Positions 1 to 7,617 of a stretch of DNA of 64,000 nucleotides are shown here, in pieces (within the stretch, counting starts at the first letter, position 1; every line of letters begins with the position of its first letter). The notes below the pieces were generated by a model. It saw only the letters and a program-made list of their open reading frames with translations. It was not told the origin of the DNA and ran no database searches. A program made the position numbers and the translations under genes. Origin of the DNA: JACMOY01 sp038322575 (lineage in GTDB: Bacteria > Actinomycetota > Actinomycetes > Actinomycetales > Angustibacteraceae); assembly GCA_038322575.1 (NCBI GenBank), contig JBBQGB010000005.1, positions 1-64,000 on the forward strand, given 5' to 3'.

Positions 1-84
1 CGCGCGACCCTCCAGGCGCACGGCGAACAGCCGACGGAAGTCACGGCCCCGAAGGACCGTGCGCAGATCGTCGACGAAGGGCAC
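1..84 (-). CDS. MFS transporter, N-terminal fragment (partial at window edge)
   Basis: Only the first 28 codons are inside the window. Read leftwards from a GTG at 84 they encode a peptide beginning MPFVDDLRTV and continuing through GRDFRRLF. That is the short cytoplasmic N-terminus typical of many actinobacterial major facilitator superfamily transporters, just before the first membrane helix. A good -10 hexamer (TAAACT) ends 7 nt upstream of the GTG, so the start looks leaderless. The gene sits downstream of ino1 on the same strand. The family call is inference from about 28 residues; substrate unknown. Confidence 0.5.
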   Translation of the reverse strand, partial: MPFVDDLRTVLRGRDFRRLFAVRLEGRA

Positions 85-91
85 GGCCCCG

Positions 92-97
92 AGTTTA
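92..97 (-). promoter_or_regulatory. -10 box, leaderless promoter of the left-edge MFS gene
   Basis: TAAACT on the minus strand, 7 nt before the GTG at 84, so the transcript would begin at or next to the start codon. Confidence 0.5.
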
Positions 98-137
98 GGT
101 GGGTCCGTGCCCCCCGTCGGCCGACGGGTTCAGCGGG

Positions 138-1217
138 TCAGCGCTCGACCTCGTCGCGGATGTACGCCTCGACGCTCGCGCGGCCCTCGTCGTCCGGGCG
201 CTGCACCGGCGGGGACTTCATGAGGTAGGACGACGCCGAGAGCAGGGCGCCGCCGATGCCGCGGTCCTTGGCGATCTTGGCCGCGCGGATCGCGTCGATG
301 ATGATGCCGGCCGAGTTCGGCGAGTCCCACACCTCGAGCTTGTACTCGAGGTTGATCGGGGCGTCGCCGAACGCGCGACCCTCCAGGCGCACGTAGGCCC
401 ACTTGCGGTCGTCCAGCCACTGCACGTAGTCCGACGGGCCGATGTGGACGTTGCGCGCGCCCAGGTCGTGCTCGAGGTTGGAGGTGACGGCCTGGGTCTT
501 GCTGATCTTCTTGGACTCCAGCCGGTCGCGCTCGAGCATGTTCTTGAAGTCCATGTTGCCGCCGACGTTGAGCTGGTAGGTGCGGTCGAGCACCACGCCG
601 CGGTCCTCGAACAGCTTGGCCATCACGCGGTGGGTGATGGTCGCGCCGACCTGGCTCTTGATGTCGTCGCCGATGATCGGGACGCCGGCGTCCTCGAACT
701 TCTTGGCCCACACCGGGTCGCTGGCGATGAACACCGGCAGCGCGTTGACGAACGCCACGCCGGCGTCGATGGCGCACTGGGCGTAGAACTTGTCGGCGTT
801 CTCGGACCCGACCGGCAGGTACGACACCAGGACGTCGGCGCGCGTCTCGCGCAGCACCGCCACGATGTCGACCGGCTCGGCGTCGGACTCCTCGATGGTC
901 TCGCGGTAGTACTTGCCCAGGCCGTCCAGGGTGTGGCCGCGCTGCACGGGGACGCCCATCGGCGGCACGTCGCAGATGCGGATCGTGTTGTTCTCGCTGG
1001 CCAGGATCGCCTCGGACAGGTCGAAGCCGACCTTCTTGGCGTCGACGTCGAACGCGGCGACGAACTCGACGTCGTTGACGTGGTACTCACCGAACTTCAC
1101 GTGCATCAGGCCGGGAACGGTGGCGTTCGGGTCGGCGTCGGCGTAGTAGTGGACGCCCTGGACGAGCGAGGCGGCGCAGTTGCCGGTGCCGATGATGGCG
1201 ACGCGGACGGATCCCAT
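138..1217 (-). CDS. ino1: Inositol-3-phosphate synthase (myo-inositol-1-phosphate synthase)
   Basis: A 359-residue cytoplasmic enzyme that isomerises glucose 6-phosphate to inositol 3-phosphate using NAD. This is the first step towards inositol, phosphatidylinositol and mycothiol in actinomycetes. The N-terminus MGSVRVAIIGTGNCAASL is the dinucleotide-binding Rossmann motif. The conserved central block QVGATITHRV, the NVGGNMDFKNM motif and the C-terminal AIRAAKIAKDRG segment follow in the family order. Length is close to the mycobacterial enzyme. The ATG at 1217 is preceded by GGAG about 6 nt away. It lies 10 bp downstream of padR on the same strand, so the two are probably co-transcribed and PadR may control inositol supply (inference). 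Confidence 0.96.
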   Translation of the reverse strand: MGSVRVAIIGTGNCAASLVQGVHYYADADPNATVPGLMHVKFGEYHVNDVEFVAAFDVDAKKVGFDLSEAILASENNTIRICDVPPMGVPVQRGHTLDGLGKYYRETIEESDAEPVDIVAVLRETRADVLVSYLPVGSENADKFYAQCAIDAGVAFVNALPVFIASDPVWAKKFEDAGVPIIGDDIKSQVGATITHRVMAKLFEDRGVVLDRTYQLNVGGNMDFKNMLERDRLESKKISKTQAVTSNLEHDLGARNVHIGPSDYVQWLDDRKWAYVRLEGRAFGDAPINLEYKLEVWDSPNSAGIIIDAIRAAKIAKDRGIGGALLSASSYLMKSPPVQRPDDEGRASVEAYIRDEVER

Positions 1218-1227
1218 GGGTGCTCCT

Positions 1228-1809
1228 TCAGTGAGGGGTCTGTGTGGTCGAGCTGGTGGTGGTCTGTGGCGGGGCGAGTCGCTCGGTGTCGATCAGCTCG
1301 GTGAGCCAGCGCACCTCGCGCTGGACGCTCTCGAGCCCGTGCCGCTGCAGCTCGAGGGTGTAGGCGTCGGCGCGCTCACGGCCGCGGGCCAGGGAGGCGC
1401 CGATGGTGTCGAGGCGCTCCTCGAGCCGGCTGCGCCGGCCCTCCAGGATCCGCAGCCGCACGTCGGCCTCGGTGCGGGCGAAGAACGCGAACCGGACGCC
1501 GAAGCTGTCGTCGTCCCAGCTGGTGGGCCCGCCGTCGGCGACCAGCGAGCCGAAGTGCTCCTTGCCGGACGCGGTGAGCTCGTAGACGATCCGGGCCCGC
1601 CGTCCGGCCGCGGGGTCACCGGCCTGCTCGGCGACCCAGCCGCGGTCGAGCAGCTGGCGCAGGCACGGGTACAGCGTGCCGTAGCTCAGCGCGCGGAACG
1701 GGCCGAGGACGCCGGCCAGCTGCTTGCGCAGCTCGTACCCGTGCAGCGGGGTGTCGTGCAGCAGGCCGAGGACGGCGAGGTCCAGCACGTCACGTCGAGC
1801 CACGTGCAC
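1228..1809 (-). CDS. PadR family transcriptional regulator
   Basis: 193 residues. The N-terminal winged helix reads LDLAVLGLLHDTPLHGYELRKQL, then a recognition helix and wing with YGTLYPCLRQLLDRGWV, which is diagnostic of PadR. The C-terminal half is the helical dimerisation part of the longer (Vir/PadR-s1) subfamily, ending in a Thr/Ser-rich tail. It acts as a repressor in the cytoplasm; ligand unknown. It is upstream of ino1 on the same strand, and this padR-ino1 pair is conserved near the origin in mycobacteria. A palindrome overlapping its own promoter region suggests autorepression. Confidence 0.93.
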   Translation of the reverse strand: MHVARRDVLDLAVLGLLHDTPLHGYELRKQLAGVLGPFRALSYGTLYPCLRQLLDRGWVAEQAGDPAAGRRARIVYELTASGKEHFGSLVADGGPTSWDDDSFGVRFAFFARTEADVRLRILEGRRSRLEERLDTIGASLARGRERADAYTLELQRHGLESVQREVRWLTELIDTERLAPPQTTTSSTTQTPH

Positions 1810-1834
1810 CTCCCGGCCGGATGTCGGTGGCGCT

Positions 1835-1849
1835 ATATCGCGCCGATAT
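1835..1849. promoter_or_regulatory. Candidate PadR operator (palindrome)
   Basis: ATATCG-CGC-CGATAT is a perfect 15-bp inverted repeat, 26 bp upstream of padR. A second, overlapping palindrome (GGCGC, 6 nt, GCGCC) shares its left part. It is by far the most AT-rich patch in the padR/PBP divergent region, so it probably covers the padR promoter. Binding by the neighbouring PadR is inference. Confidence 0.5.
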
Positions 1850-1935
1850 GACGAACCTAGCCTTTGTCAGGTGCGTCGGGCAAACCGACGGTGCTGCCCG
1901 CGGTCGGTGCGCAGGCCCGTCCCAGCCCTGCACCG

Positions 1936-1941
1936 CATACT
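1936..1941 (+). promoter_or_regulatory. -10 box, leaderless promoter of the PBP gene
   Basis: CATACT ends 7 nt before the in-frame GTG at 1949, and there is no Shine-Dalgarno sequence. This supports that GTG over upstream in-frame starts. Confidence 0.5.
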
Positions 1942-1948
1942 TGCCCGC

Positions 1949-4093
1949 GTGAGACGACTCGTGGACTACCCCCGCCGCCGCTACACCGGTGTGCGCCGGT
2001 TCGTCCCGAGCTGGCGCCTGGTCCTCGGCCTCGGCGCGGGCGTCGTGCTGCTGGGGGTGATCGCCCTGTCGGTGGTCTACGCGAGGGTGTCGGTGCCCGA
2101 CCCGAACAAGCTCGTCACCGCCCAGGCGTCGGTCGTCTACTTCTCCGACGGCAAGACCGAGCTGGGCCGGTTCAACGAGGTCGACGGCAACCGCCAGTCC
2201 ATCCCGCTGGCGCAGGTGCCGAAGACCGCGCAGCACGCGGTGCTGGCCGCCGAGGACCGCTCCTTCTACTCCAACTCCGGTGTCTCGCCCAAGGGGATCG
2301 CCCGGGCGGTGTGGGTCAAGCTGCGCGGCGGCTCCGTGCAGGGTGGCTCGACGATCACCCAGCAGTACGTGAAGAACTACTTCCTGACCCAGGACCGCAC
2401 CTACACGCGCAAGGTCAAGGAGTTCGTCATCTCGCTGAAGATCGAGCAGCAGGAGACCAAGGACGTCATCCTGGCGAACTACCTGAACACCATCTACTTC
2501 GGCCGCGGCGCCAACGGCATCGAGACCGCCAGCCAGGCGTACTTCGGTCACCCCGCGAGCCGGCTCACCGTCGCAGAGGGCGCCGTGCTCGCCTCGGTCA
2601 TCCGCTCGCCGGGCCTGTACGACCCGATCACCCAGAAGGCCCGCACCCAGGCGCGGATGGACTACGTGCTGGACGGCATGGTCAGCGAGGGCTGGCTCAC
2701 CCAGGCCGAGCGCGCCAAGGTCACCTACCCCGCGATCCGGCCGCGCAGGACCGCCAACACCAAGGGCGGCACGACCGGCTACCTGCTCAAGGCGGTGCAG
2801 GACGAGCTGCGCGCCAAGGTCGGCCTCACCGACGCGCAGATCGACCAGGGCGGGCTGCGGGTGATCAGCACGTTCGACCGCCGCGCGCAGGCGGCTGCCG
2901 TCCAGGCCGTGAAGGACGAGCTCCCGAAGGAGAACTCGCAAGGGGTGCGCGCGGGGCTGGTGGCCATCAAGCCCGGCGACGGCGCCGTGACCGCGATGTA
3001 CGGCGGCCCCGACCAGGTCAAGCAGCCGCTGAACGCGGCCACCCAGTCGATCATGCAGGCCGGCTCGACGTTCAAGCCGTTCGCCCTCGCCGCGGCGCTC
3101 GAGGACGGCGGCTCGCTGCGCTCGCGGTACTCGGGCCGCAACGACCAGAGCTTCCCGGGCGTCGACAAGCCGGTCAGCAACTTCGGCAACGAGAGCTTCG
3201 GCCGGATCAACCTGGTGACCGCCACCGAGAACTCGGTCAACACGGTCTACGTGGCCCTCAACATCGACACCGGCCCGCAGCGGACGATGGACGCCGCCAT
3301 CGCCGCCGGCGTCCCGAAGGGCACGCTTGGCCTGGAGTCCAACATCGCCAACGTCCTCGGCACCGCCTCGCCGCACGTCATCGACATGGCCGACGCCTAC
3401 GCCACGTTCGCGGCCCAGGGCGTGCACGCCAGCGCGTACGTCGTCCGCTCGGCGGTCTCGGCCGACGGCGCCGTGCAGTACAAAGTCGAGGTCGACGCGA
3501 AGCGGGTGTTCGCGAAGGACACCACCGCCGACCTCACCTACGCCCTGCAGCAGGTGACCCGGAGCGGGTCGGGCTCGTACGCCGGCAGCAACCTCGACCG
3601 GCCGGTCGCCGGCAAGACCGGCACCTCCCAGTCGAACCTGTCGGCCTGGTTCTCGGGCTACACCCCGCAGCTGGCCGCGTCGGTCGGCATCTACCGCGAC
3701 AAGGGCGGCGTCCCGGTCTCGCTCAAGGGCCTGGGTGGTCGCAGCGAGGTGACCGGCGGGTCGTTCCCGGTGCGGATCTGGACGGCGTTCATCAAGGGCG
3801 CGCTCGAGGGCGCCACGGTCGAGGACTTCCCGCCGCCGGTCTACGGGGGCACCTCCAACGCTCCCGTCTACACGCCCCCGCCGGCGACGAGCAGCACCAC
3901 CGGCACCAGCACGCCCACCGGCACGCCGACGGACACGGCCACGGCGACCCCGACGGACACCGCCTCGGTGCCGCCGACCGACACGCCGCCGGTGCCGACC
4001 GAGACCGTGGTGCCGCCTGCGCAGCCGTCCATCACCGGCCCGCCGGTCACCCAGGGGGCGAACCCGGCCGCCTCGCCGACCGGCCTGGGCTGA
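1949..4093 (+). CDS. ponA: Bifunctional class A penicillin-binding protein (transglycosylase/transpeptidase)
   Basis: About 714 residues. It polymerises lipid II into glycan and cross-links the peptides outside the membrane. A basic N-terminus is followed by one membrane helix (LVLGLGAGVVLLGVIALSV). The GT51 transglycosylase domain has EDRSFYSNSG and QGGSTITQQY. The transpeptidase domain has the catalytic SxxK (GSTFKPF), SxN (ENSVNTV) and KTG (GKTGTS) motifs in order. The C-terminus is a long Pro/Thr-rich extracellular tail, as in mycobacterial PonA1. I chose GTG 1949 because the open frame further upstream runs back over padR and is not conserved-looking, and because a leaderless -10 precedes this codon. 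The stop overlaps the ATG of the GT87 gene (ATGA), so translation is probably coupled. Confidence 0.95.
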   Translation: MRRLVDYPRRRYTGVRRFVPSWRLVLGLGAGVVLLGVIALSVVYARVSVPDPNKLVTAQASVVYFSDGKTELGRFNEVDGNRQSIPLAQVPKTAQHAVLAAEDRSFYSNSGVSPKGIARAVWVKLRGGSVQGGSTITQQYVKNYFLTQDRTYTRKVKEFVISLKIEQQETKDVILANYLNTIYFGRGANGIETASQAYFGHPASRLTVAEGAVLASVIRSPGLYDPITQKARTQARMDYVLDGMVSEGWLTQAERAKVTYPAIRPRRTANTKGGTTGYLLKAVQDELRAKVGLTDAQIDQGGLRVISTFDRRAQAAAVQAVKDELPKENSQGVRAGLVAIKPGDGAVTAMYGGPDQVKQPLNAATQSIMQAGSTFKPFALAAALEDGGSLRSRYSGRNDQSFPGVDKPVSNFGNESFGRINLVTATENSVNTVYVALNIDTGPQRTMDAAIAAGVPKGTLGLESNIANVLGTASPHVIDMADAYATFAAQGVHASAYVVRSAVSADGAVQYKVEVDAKRVFAKDTTADLTYALQQVTRSGSGSYAGSNLDRPVAGKTGTSQSNLSAWFSGYTPQLAASVGIYRDKGGVPVSLKGLGGRSEVTGGSFPVRIWTAFIKGALEGATVEDFPPPVYGGTSNAPVYTPPPATSSTTGTSTPTGTPTDTATATPTDTASVPPTDTPPVPTETVVPPAQPSITGPPVTQGANPAASPTGLG

Positions 4094-5508
4094 TGGGCTC
4101 GCCGGGGGCGGTGGTCGCGCCCAGCCGTGAGGACCCGCTCGTCGCGACGCTGTCGGCGGTCGTCGGTGGCCCGGGCGGACGTCGGGTGCGCGCCGGGCGG
4201 CACGGGTGGTGGTCCGCGGTGCGCGTCCTGGTCGTGCTCGCGATGGTCGTCCTGGCGCTGGGTGTGGTCGAGAAGCAGCACTGCCGCGCCCAGGGGTGGA
4301 GCTCGCCCGACCAGTTCTTCCACGCGTGCTACAGCGACCTGCCGATCGTCTACCAGAGCGCCGGCCTGCGTTCGGGACTGACGCCCTACGCCAGCCAGGA
4401 CGCGGCGCGCCTCGACCAGCCGGTGCTGACCGGTCTGGCCCTGTGGGGCATCGCCGCGGCGGTGCCGGACGGCGGGGTCCGGGAGCAGACCCGGTGGTAC
4501 TTCGACATCAGCACCGCGGTGGTCGCGCTGCTGCTGGTCGCGCTCGTGGCCCTGACGGCGGCCGGCGCCGGGCGGCGCAGACCCTGGGACGCCGCGCTGG
4601 TCGCGCTGTGCCCCCTGATCGCCCTGTCGGCGCTGGTGTCGCTGGACCTGCTCGGCGTCACGCTCGCCGCGGGCGGCCTGCTGGCCTGGGCGCGCCGACG
4701 TCCGCTGCTCGCCGGGGTGCTGCTCGGGCTGGCGGTGATGGCCCGCACCTACCCGGCGCTGCTGGTGCTGGTGCTCGGCCTGCTCGCGGTGCGCGCGGGC
4801 CGGCTGCGGGAGTGGGCGCGCACGGCCGGGGTCGCCGTGGCGACCTGCGTCGCGGTGCTGGCGCCGTGGTTCGTGCTGCACGCGGACGGGGTGCTCGCCG
4901 CGTACCGGGCGTGGGGCCGGGCCCCGGCCGGGTACGGCTCGCTGTGGCTGCTGCCGCAGACCCTGTTCGCCGAGCCGCGGCCGCGCTGGATGGTACGGGC
5001 AGGCCTGCACGCCGTCACGGTCCCGACCGGCCTGGTCACGACCCTGACCGTGCTCGGGATCCTCGCCGCGCTGGTCCTCGGCGGCTACCTCGCGCTGGCC
5101 TCGGACCGCCGTCCGCGGGTGGCCCAGGTGGCCTTCGTCGTGCTCGCCGTGGTGGTGCTGACCGGCAAGGCATGGCCGGTGCAGGCCTCGCTGTGGCTGC
5201 TGCCGCTCGCGGCGCTGGCCCGGCCGCGGTGGCGCGACCACCTGGTGTGGGTGGGTGCCGAGGCGGCGTACTTCATGGCGGTGTGGCTGTACGTGGCGGC
5301 CGGCACCAACGCCAACCGCGCCCTGCCCGCCACCTGGTACTCGGTCTTCGTCATCGCCCGGGCCGCGGGGCTGGTGTGGGTGCTCTGGTGCGTGCTGCGC
5401 GACGTCCGCGACCCGGTGCGCGACGTCGTCCGCCGCGACGGCACGGACGACCCGCTCGGGGGCCCGCTCGAGCACGCCCCGGACGCCCTCGTCGTCCGGG
5501 TCGACTGA
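4093..5508 (+). CDS. Glycosyltransferase family 87 (DUF2029) membrane protein, mannosyltransferase-like
   Basis: 471 residues starting at the ATG that overlaps the PBP stop codon. After a hydrophilic stretch and a first helix (VRVLVVLAMVVLALGVV) comes an extracytoplasmic loop with HACYSDLPIVYQSAGL, whose Asp is in the place of the catalytic acid of GT-C enzymes. About ten more Leu/Val-rich helices follow. This is the topology of polyprenol-phosphate-mannose dependent transferases of GT87. In actinomycetes these add mannose to lipomannan, lipoarabinomannan or proteins, and a homologue follows ponA1 in mycobacteria. The exact acceptor cannot be told from sequence. The strong coupling to the PBP points to cell-envelope assembly. 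Confidence 0.85.
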   Translation: MGSPGAVVAPSREDPLVATLSAVVGGPGGRRVRAGRHGWWSAVRVLVVLAMVVLALGVVEKQHCRAQGWSSPDQFFHACYSDLPIVYQSAGLRSGLTPYASQDAARLDQPVLTGLALWGIAAAVPDGGVREQTRWYFDISTAVVALLLVALVALTAAGAGRRRPWDAALVALCPLIALSALVSLDLLGVTLAAGGLLAWARRRPLLAGVLLGLAVMARTYPALLVLVLGLLAVRAGRLREWARTAGVAVATCVAVLAPWFVLHADGVLAAYRAWGRAPAGYGSLWLLPQTLFAEPRPRWMVRAGLHAVTVPTGLVTTLTVLGILAALVLGGYLALASDRRPRVAQVAFVVLAVVVLTGKAWPVQASLWLLPLAALARPRWRDHLVWVGAEAAYFMAVWLYVAAGTNANRALPATWYSVFVIARAAGLVWVLWCVLRDVRDPVRDVVRRDGTDDPLGGPLEHAPDALVVRVD

Positions 5509-5573
5509 CCGCCTCGACCGGCCGGTCGCCCGACCCCCTGTGGACGACGGGCGGCGGCGTCGGCGCGGCACGG

Positions 5574-5579
5574 TAGCCT
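5574..5579 (+). promoter_or_regulatory. -10 box of the rpsF operon
   Basis: TAGCCT; expected transcription start near 5586, leaving a structured leader of about 118 nt. A DnaA-box-like 9-mer (TGTGGACGA, 5539-5547) lies just upstream of where the -35 would be. Confidence 0.45.
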
Positions 5580-5643
5580 TGGCTGGTCATCGTGGCTCCA
5601 CCGGCCGGCCGAACCGGCCCGCGGGCGCCGCGGTGACGACGTA

Positions 5644-5680
5644 TCAGCCCTCCTGTCACGGAGAGACCGTGGCCGCCTGA
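5644..5680 (+). ncRNA. Candidate S6:S18 ribosomal-protein leader (autoregulatory mRNA element)
   Basis: In the rpsF leader the sequence folds as an outer stem UCAG/CUGA (5644-5647 with 5677-5680) and an inner stem CACGG/CCGUG (5657-5661 with 5667-5671, loop AGAGA). Between them, on the 3' side, is an unpaired GCCGC containing CCG. An inner hairpin plus an internal loop with CCG is the arrangement described for the motif bound by the S6-S18 complex ahead of rpsF operons; it mimics the 16S rRNA site. It ends 5 nt before the Shine-Dalgarno of rpsF, so binding could block initiation. The fold is seen in the sequence; function is inference. Confidence 0.5.
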
Positions 5681-5703
5681 GTCCAGAGGAGGTGGGTTTC
5701 CGC

Positions 5704-5994
5704 ATGCGTCATTACGAGCTCATGGTCATCCTCGACCCCGACCTCGAGGAGCGCACCGTCGCTCCCAGTCTCGACAAGTTCCTCAACGTCATCCGTCAGG
5801 GTGGTGGCTCCGTCGAGAAGGTCGACATCTGGGGTCGTCGCCGTCTGGCGTACGACATCAACAAGAAGTCCGAGGGCATCTACGCGGTCGTCGACATGAA
5901 CGCCGAGCCCGCGCTCGCCCAGGAGCTGGACCGCCAGCTCGGTCTCAACGAGTCCGTGCTGCGCACCAAGCTCATCCGTCCCGACATGCGCTGA
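5704..5994 (+). CDS. rpsF: 30S ribosomal protein S6
   Basis: 96 residues (MRHYELMVILDPDLEERT...), the full S6 alpha/beta sandwich with the family motifs WGRRRLAYDINKK and GIYAVVDM, and the usual length. S6 binds S18 on the platform of the small subunit. I chose ATG 5704 because a strong Shine-Dalgarno (AGAGGAGGT, 5685-5693) lies 10 nt upstream; the GTG at 5692 is inside that ribosome-binding site. It is the first gene of the rpsF-ssb-rpsR-rplI operon. Confidence 0.98.
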   Translation: MRHYELMVILDPDLEERTVAPSLDKFLNVIRQGGGSVEKVDIWGRRRLAYDINKKSEGIYAVVDMNAEPALAQELDRQLGLNESVLRTKLIRPDMR

Positions 5995-6034
5995 GCCGCC
6001 TCGGCCCAGCACACCCACCCGAGAGGCGCAGCCC

Positions 6035-6637
6035 ATGGCAGGCGACACGATCATCACGATCGTCGGCAACCTCACCAACGACCCCGAGCTGCGGTTCACG
6101 CCGTCCGGGGCCGCGGTGGCCAACTTCACCGTGGCATCCACTCCGCGGTCCTTCGACCGCAACAGCAACGAGTGGAAGGACGGCGAGACCCTGTTCATGC
6201 GCTGCTCCGTGTGGCGCGAGGCGGCTGAGAACGTCGCCGAGTCGCTGACCCGGGGCACGGCGGTCATCGTCTCGGGCCGCCTGCAGTCGCGCACCTTCGA
6301 GACGAAGGAGGGCGAGAAGCGCACCGTCATCGAGCTCGCCTGCGACGAGGTGGGTCCCTCGCTGCGCCGCGCCACGGCAAAGGTCACCAAGGCCCAGCGC
6401 GGTGGTGGCGGCGGGTTCAGCGGCGGCGGTGGGCAGGGCGGCAACGGGCAGGGCAACTCCGGTGGTGGCGGCCAGCAGGGCGGCTGGAGCGGTGCTCCGG
6501 CGTCCGGCAACCAGCCGGCCGACGACCCCTGGGCCACCGGCCCCTCTGGCGGGGCGCCCTCGGGCGGTCCGTCCGGCGGTGGCTTCGGTGGTGGCGGCCA
6601 GGGTGGCGGCTCGTCCTACGACGACCCGCCGTTCTGA
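6035..6637 (+). CDS. ssb: Single-stranded DNA-binding protein
   Basis: 200 residues. The OB fold occupies roughly residues 1-115 (TIITIVGNLTNDPELRFTPSG ... GRLQSRTFETKEG). It is followed by a long Gly/Gln/Ser-rich linker and ends in the acidic tip DDPPF, which recruits partner proteins such as RecO, PriA and polymerase subunits. It coats single-stranded DNA in replication and repair. It sits between rpsF and rpsR as usual. A GAGAGG ribosome-binding site precedes the ATG. Gly-rich linkers of this kind are common in actinobacterial SsbA. Confidence 0.97.
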   Translation: MAGDTIITIVGNLTNDPELRFTPSGAAVANFTVASTPRSFDRNSNEWKDGETLFMRCSVWREAAENVAESLTRGTAVIVSGRLQSRTFETKEGEKRTVIELACDEVGPSLRRATAKVTKAQRGGGGGFSGGGGQGGNGQGNSGGGGQQGGWSGAPASGNQPADDPWATGPSGGAPSGGPSGGGFGGGGQGGGSSYDDPPF

Positions 6638-6672
6638 CCCGCAGCTGATCAGGCACGACTCATCCCGACCAT

Positions 6673-6717
6673 CCCGGGCCGACATCGCACGCGGCCCGGG
6701 CTCCACGAAAGGGGAGC
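6673..6717 (+). promoter_or_regulatory. Two hairpins between ssb and rpsR, the second covering the rpsR ribosome-binding site
   Basis: CCCGGGCC (6673-6680) pairs perfectly with GGCCCGGG (6693-6700). Directly after it, GCTCC (6700-6704) pairs with GGAGC (6713-6717). That second stem contains the 3' half of the rpsR Shine-Dalgarno AAAGGGGAG. The arrangement could tune S18 translation or act as an attenuator or processing site. Structure is read from sequence; role is inference. Confidence 0.4.
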
Positions 6718-6723
6718 TCCACG

Positions 6724-6960
6724 ATGGCAAAGCCGATTGTGCGCAAGGTGAAGAAGAAGGCCAACCCGCTGAAGGCGGCGAAGGTCGAGTACATCGACTA
6801 CAAGGACACCGCGCTGCTGCGCAAGTTCATCTCCGACCGCGGCAAGATCCGCGCGCGTCGGGTGACCGGTGTCACCGTCCAGCAGCAGCGGCAGATCGCC
6901 AGCGCGATCAAGAACGCCCGCGAGATGGCGCTGCTGCCGTACTCGAGCTCGGCTCGCTGA
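6724..6960 (+). CDS. rpsR: 30S ribosomal protein S18
   Basis: 78 residues; MAKPIVRKVKKKANPLK, then VEYIDYKDTALLRKFISDRGKIRARRVTGVT, the signature of S18, which binds 16S rRNA together with S6. The N-terminus lacks the Cys4 zinc-binding pattern and is Lys-rich, so this is the zinc-independent (C-) form. Many actinobacteria carry a second zinc-dependent S18 elsewhere under Zur control. ATG 6724 is preceded by AAAGGGGAG. Confidence 0.97.
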   Translation: MAKPIVRKVKKKANPLKAAKVEYIDYKDTALLRKFISDRGKIRARRVTGVTVQQQRQIASAIKNAREMALLPYSSSAR

Positions 6961-6979
6961 GCCGGGGGCAGGAGACACC

Positions 6980-7426
6980 ATGAAGCTCATCCTCACGCAG
7001 GAGGTCACCGGTCTCGGTGCCCCGGGCGACGTCGTCGAGGTCAAGGACGGCTACGCCCGCAACTACCTGATGCCCCGCTCGCTGGGCACCGCCTGGACCA
7101 AGGGCGGCCAGAAGCAGGTCGACGCGATCCGCAAGGCCCGCGCCACCCGCGAGATCGCCACCATCGAGCAGGCCCAGGCCGTCAAGGCCTCGCTCGAGGG
7201 CCGCACCGTCACCCTGGCGGCGCACGCCGGCAAGGGCGGGCGGCTGTTCGGTGCGGTCACGACGGCGGACGTCGCCACCGCGGTGTCCACCGCCGGTGGG
7301 CCCGAGCTCGACCGGCGCAAGATCGAGCTCGGCCAGCCGATCAAGACCGTCGGCCGGCACGACGTCAGCGTGCGGCTGCACCCCGAGGTCGCGGCGACGG
7401 TGACCCTCGAGGTCGTCGCCGGCTGA
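6980..7426 (+). CDS. rplI: 50S ribosomal protein L9
   Basis: 148 residues. The N-terminal rRNA-binding domain is MKLILTQEVTGLGAPGDVVEVKDGYARNYLMPR, then the long connecting helix and the C-terminal domain with HAGKGGRLFGAVTTADVA. Length and motif order are typical. L9 protrudes from the large subunit near the L1 stalk and helps frame fidelity. ATG 6980 follows a GGAG 5 nt upstream, 19 bp after rpsR. It is the last gene of the ribosomal operon, before a strong hairpin. Confidence 0.97.
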   Translation: MKLILTQEVTGLGAPGDVVEVKDGYARNYLMPRSLGTAWTKGGQKQVDAIRKARATREIATIEQAQAVKASLEGRTVTLAAHAGKGGRLFGAVTTADVATAVSTAGGPELDRRKIELGQPIKTVGRHDVSVRLHPEVAATVTLEVVAG

Positions 7427-7444
7427 CGCACGGCAGCACCCGTA

Positions 7445-7476
7445 GGGCCCGGTCGCCGATCTCGGTGACCGGGCCC
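7445..7476 (+). terminator. Hairpin terminator after rplI
   Basis: GGGCCCGGTC (7445-7454) pairs perfectly with GACCGGGCCC (7467-7476), and further pairs inside give a stem of about 14 bp with a tiny loop. There is no U-run, as is common in actinobacteria. It closes the rpsF operon and separates it from dnaB. Confidence 0.7.
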
Positions 7477-7617
7477 TTCGCCGTCCGCCGGCGGCACCGA
7501 CGCGGTCGCGGCCGGGCCCCGCCAGCGGGGCGACGGGGGTGTCGCCGGTGACGCGCGGTCGCCCGATGAGTCCTCTTTGCGCCAACGCACCGTCCCGGGA
7601 GCCCGCCCGGGCCAGGT

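Noticed and set aside
1790..3427. Long minus-strand open frame (545 codons) opposite the PBP gene
   Set aside because: Composition is that of an antisense shadow (Arg/Gly/His/Asp-rich), while the plus strand has all PBP motifs.
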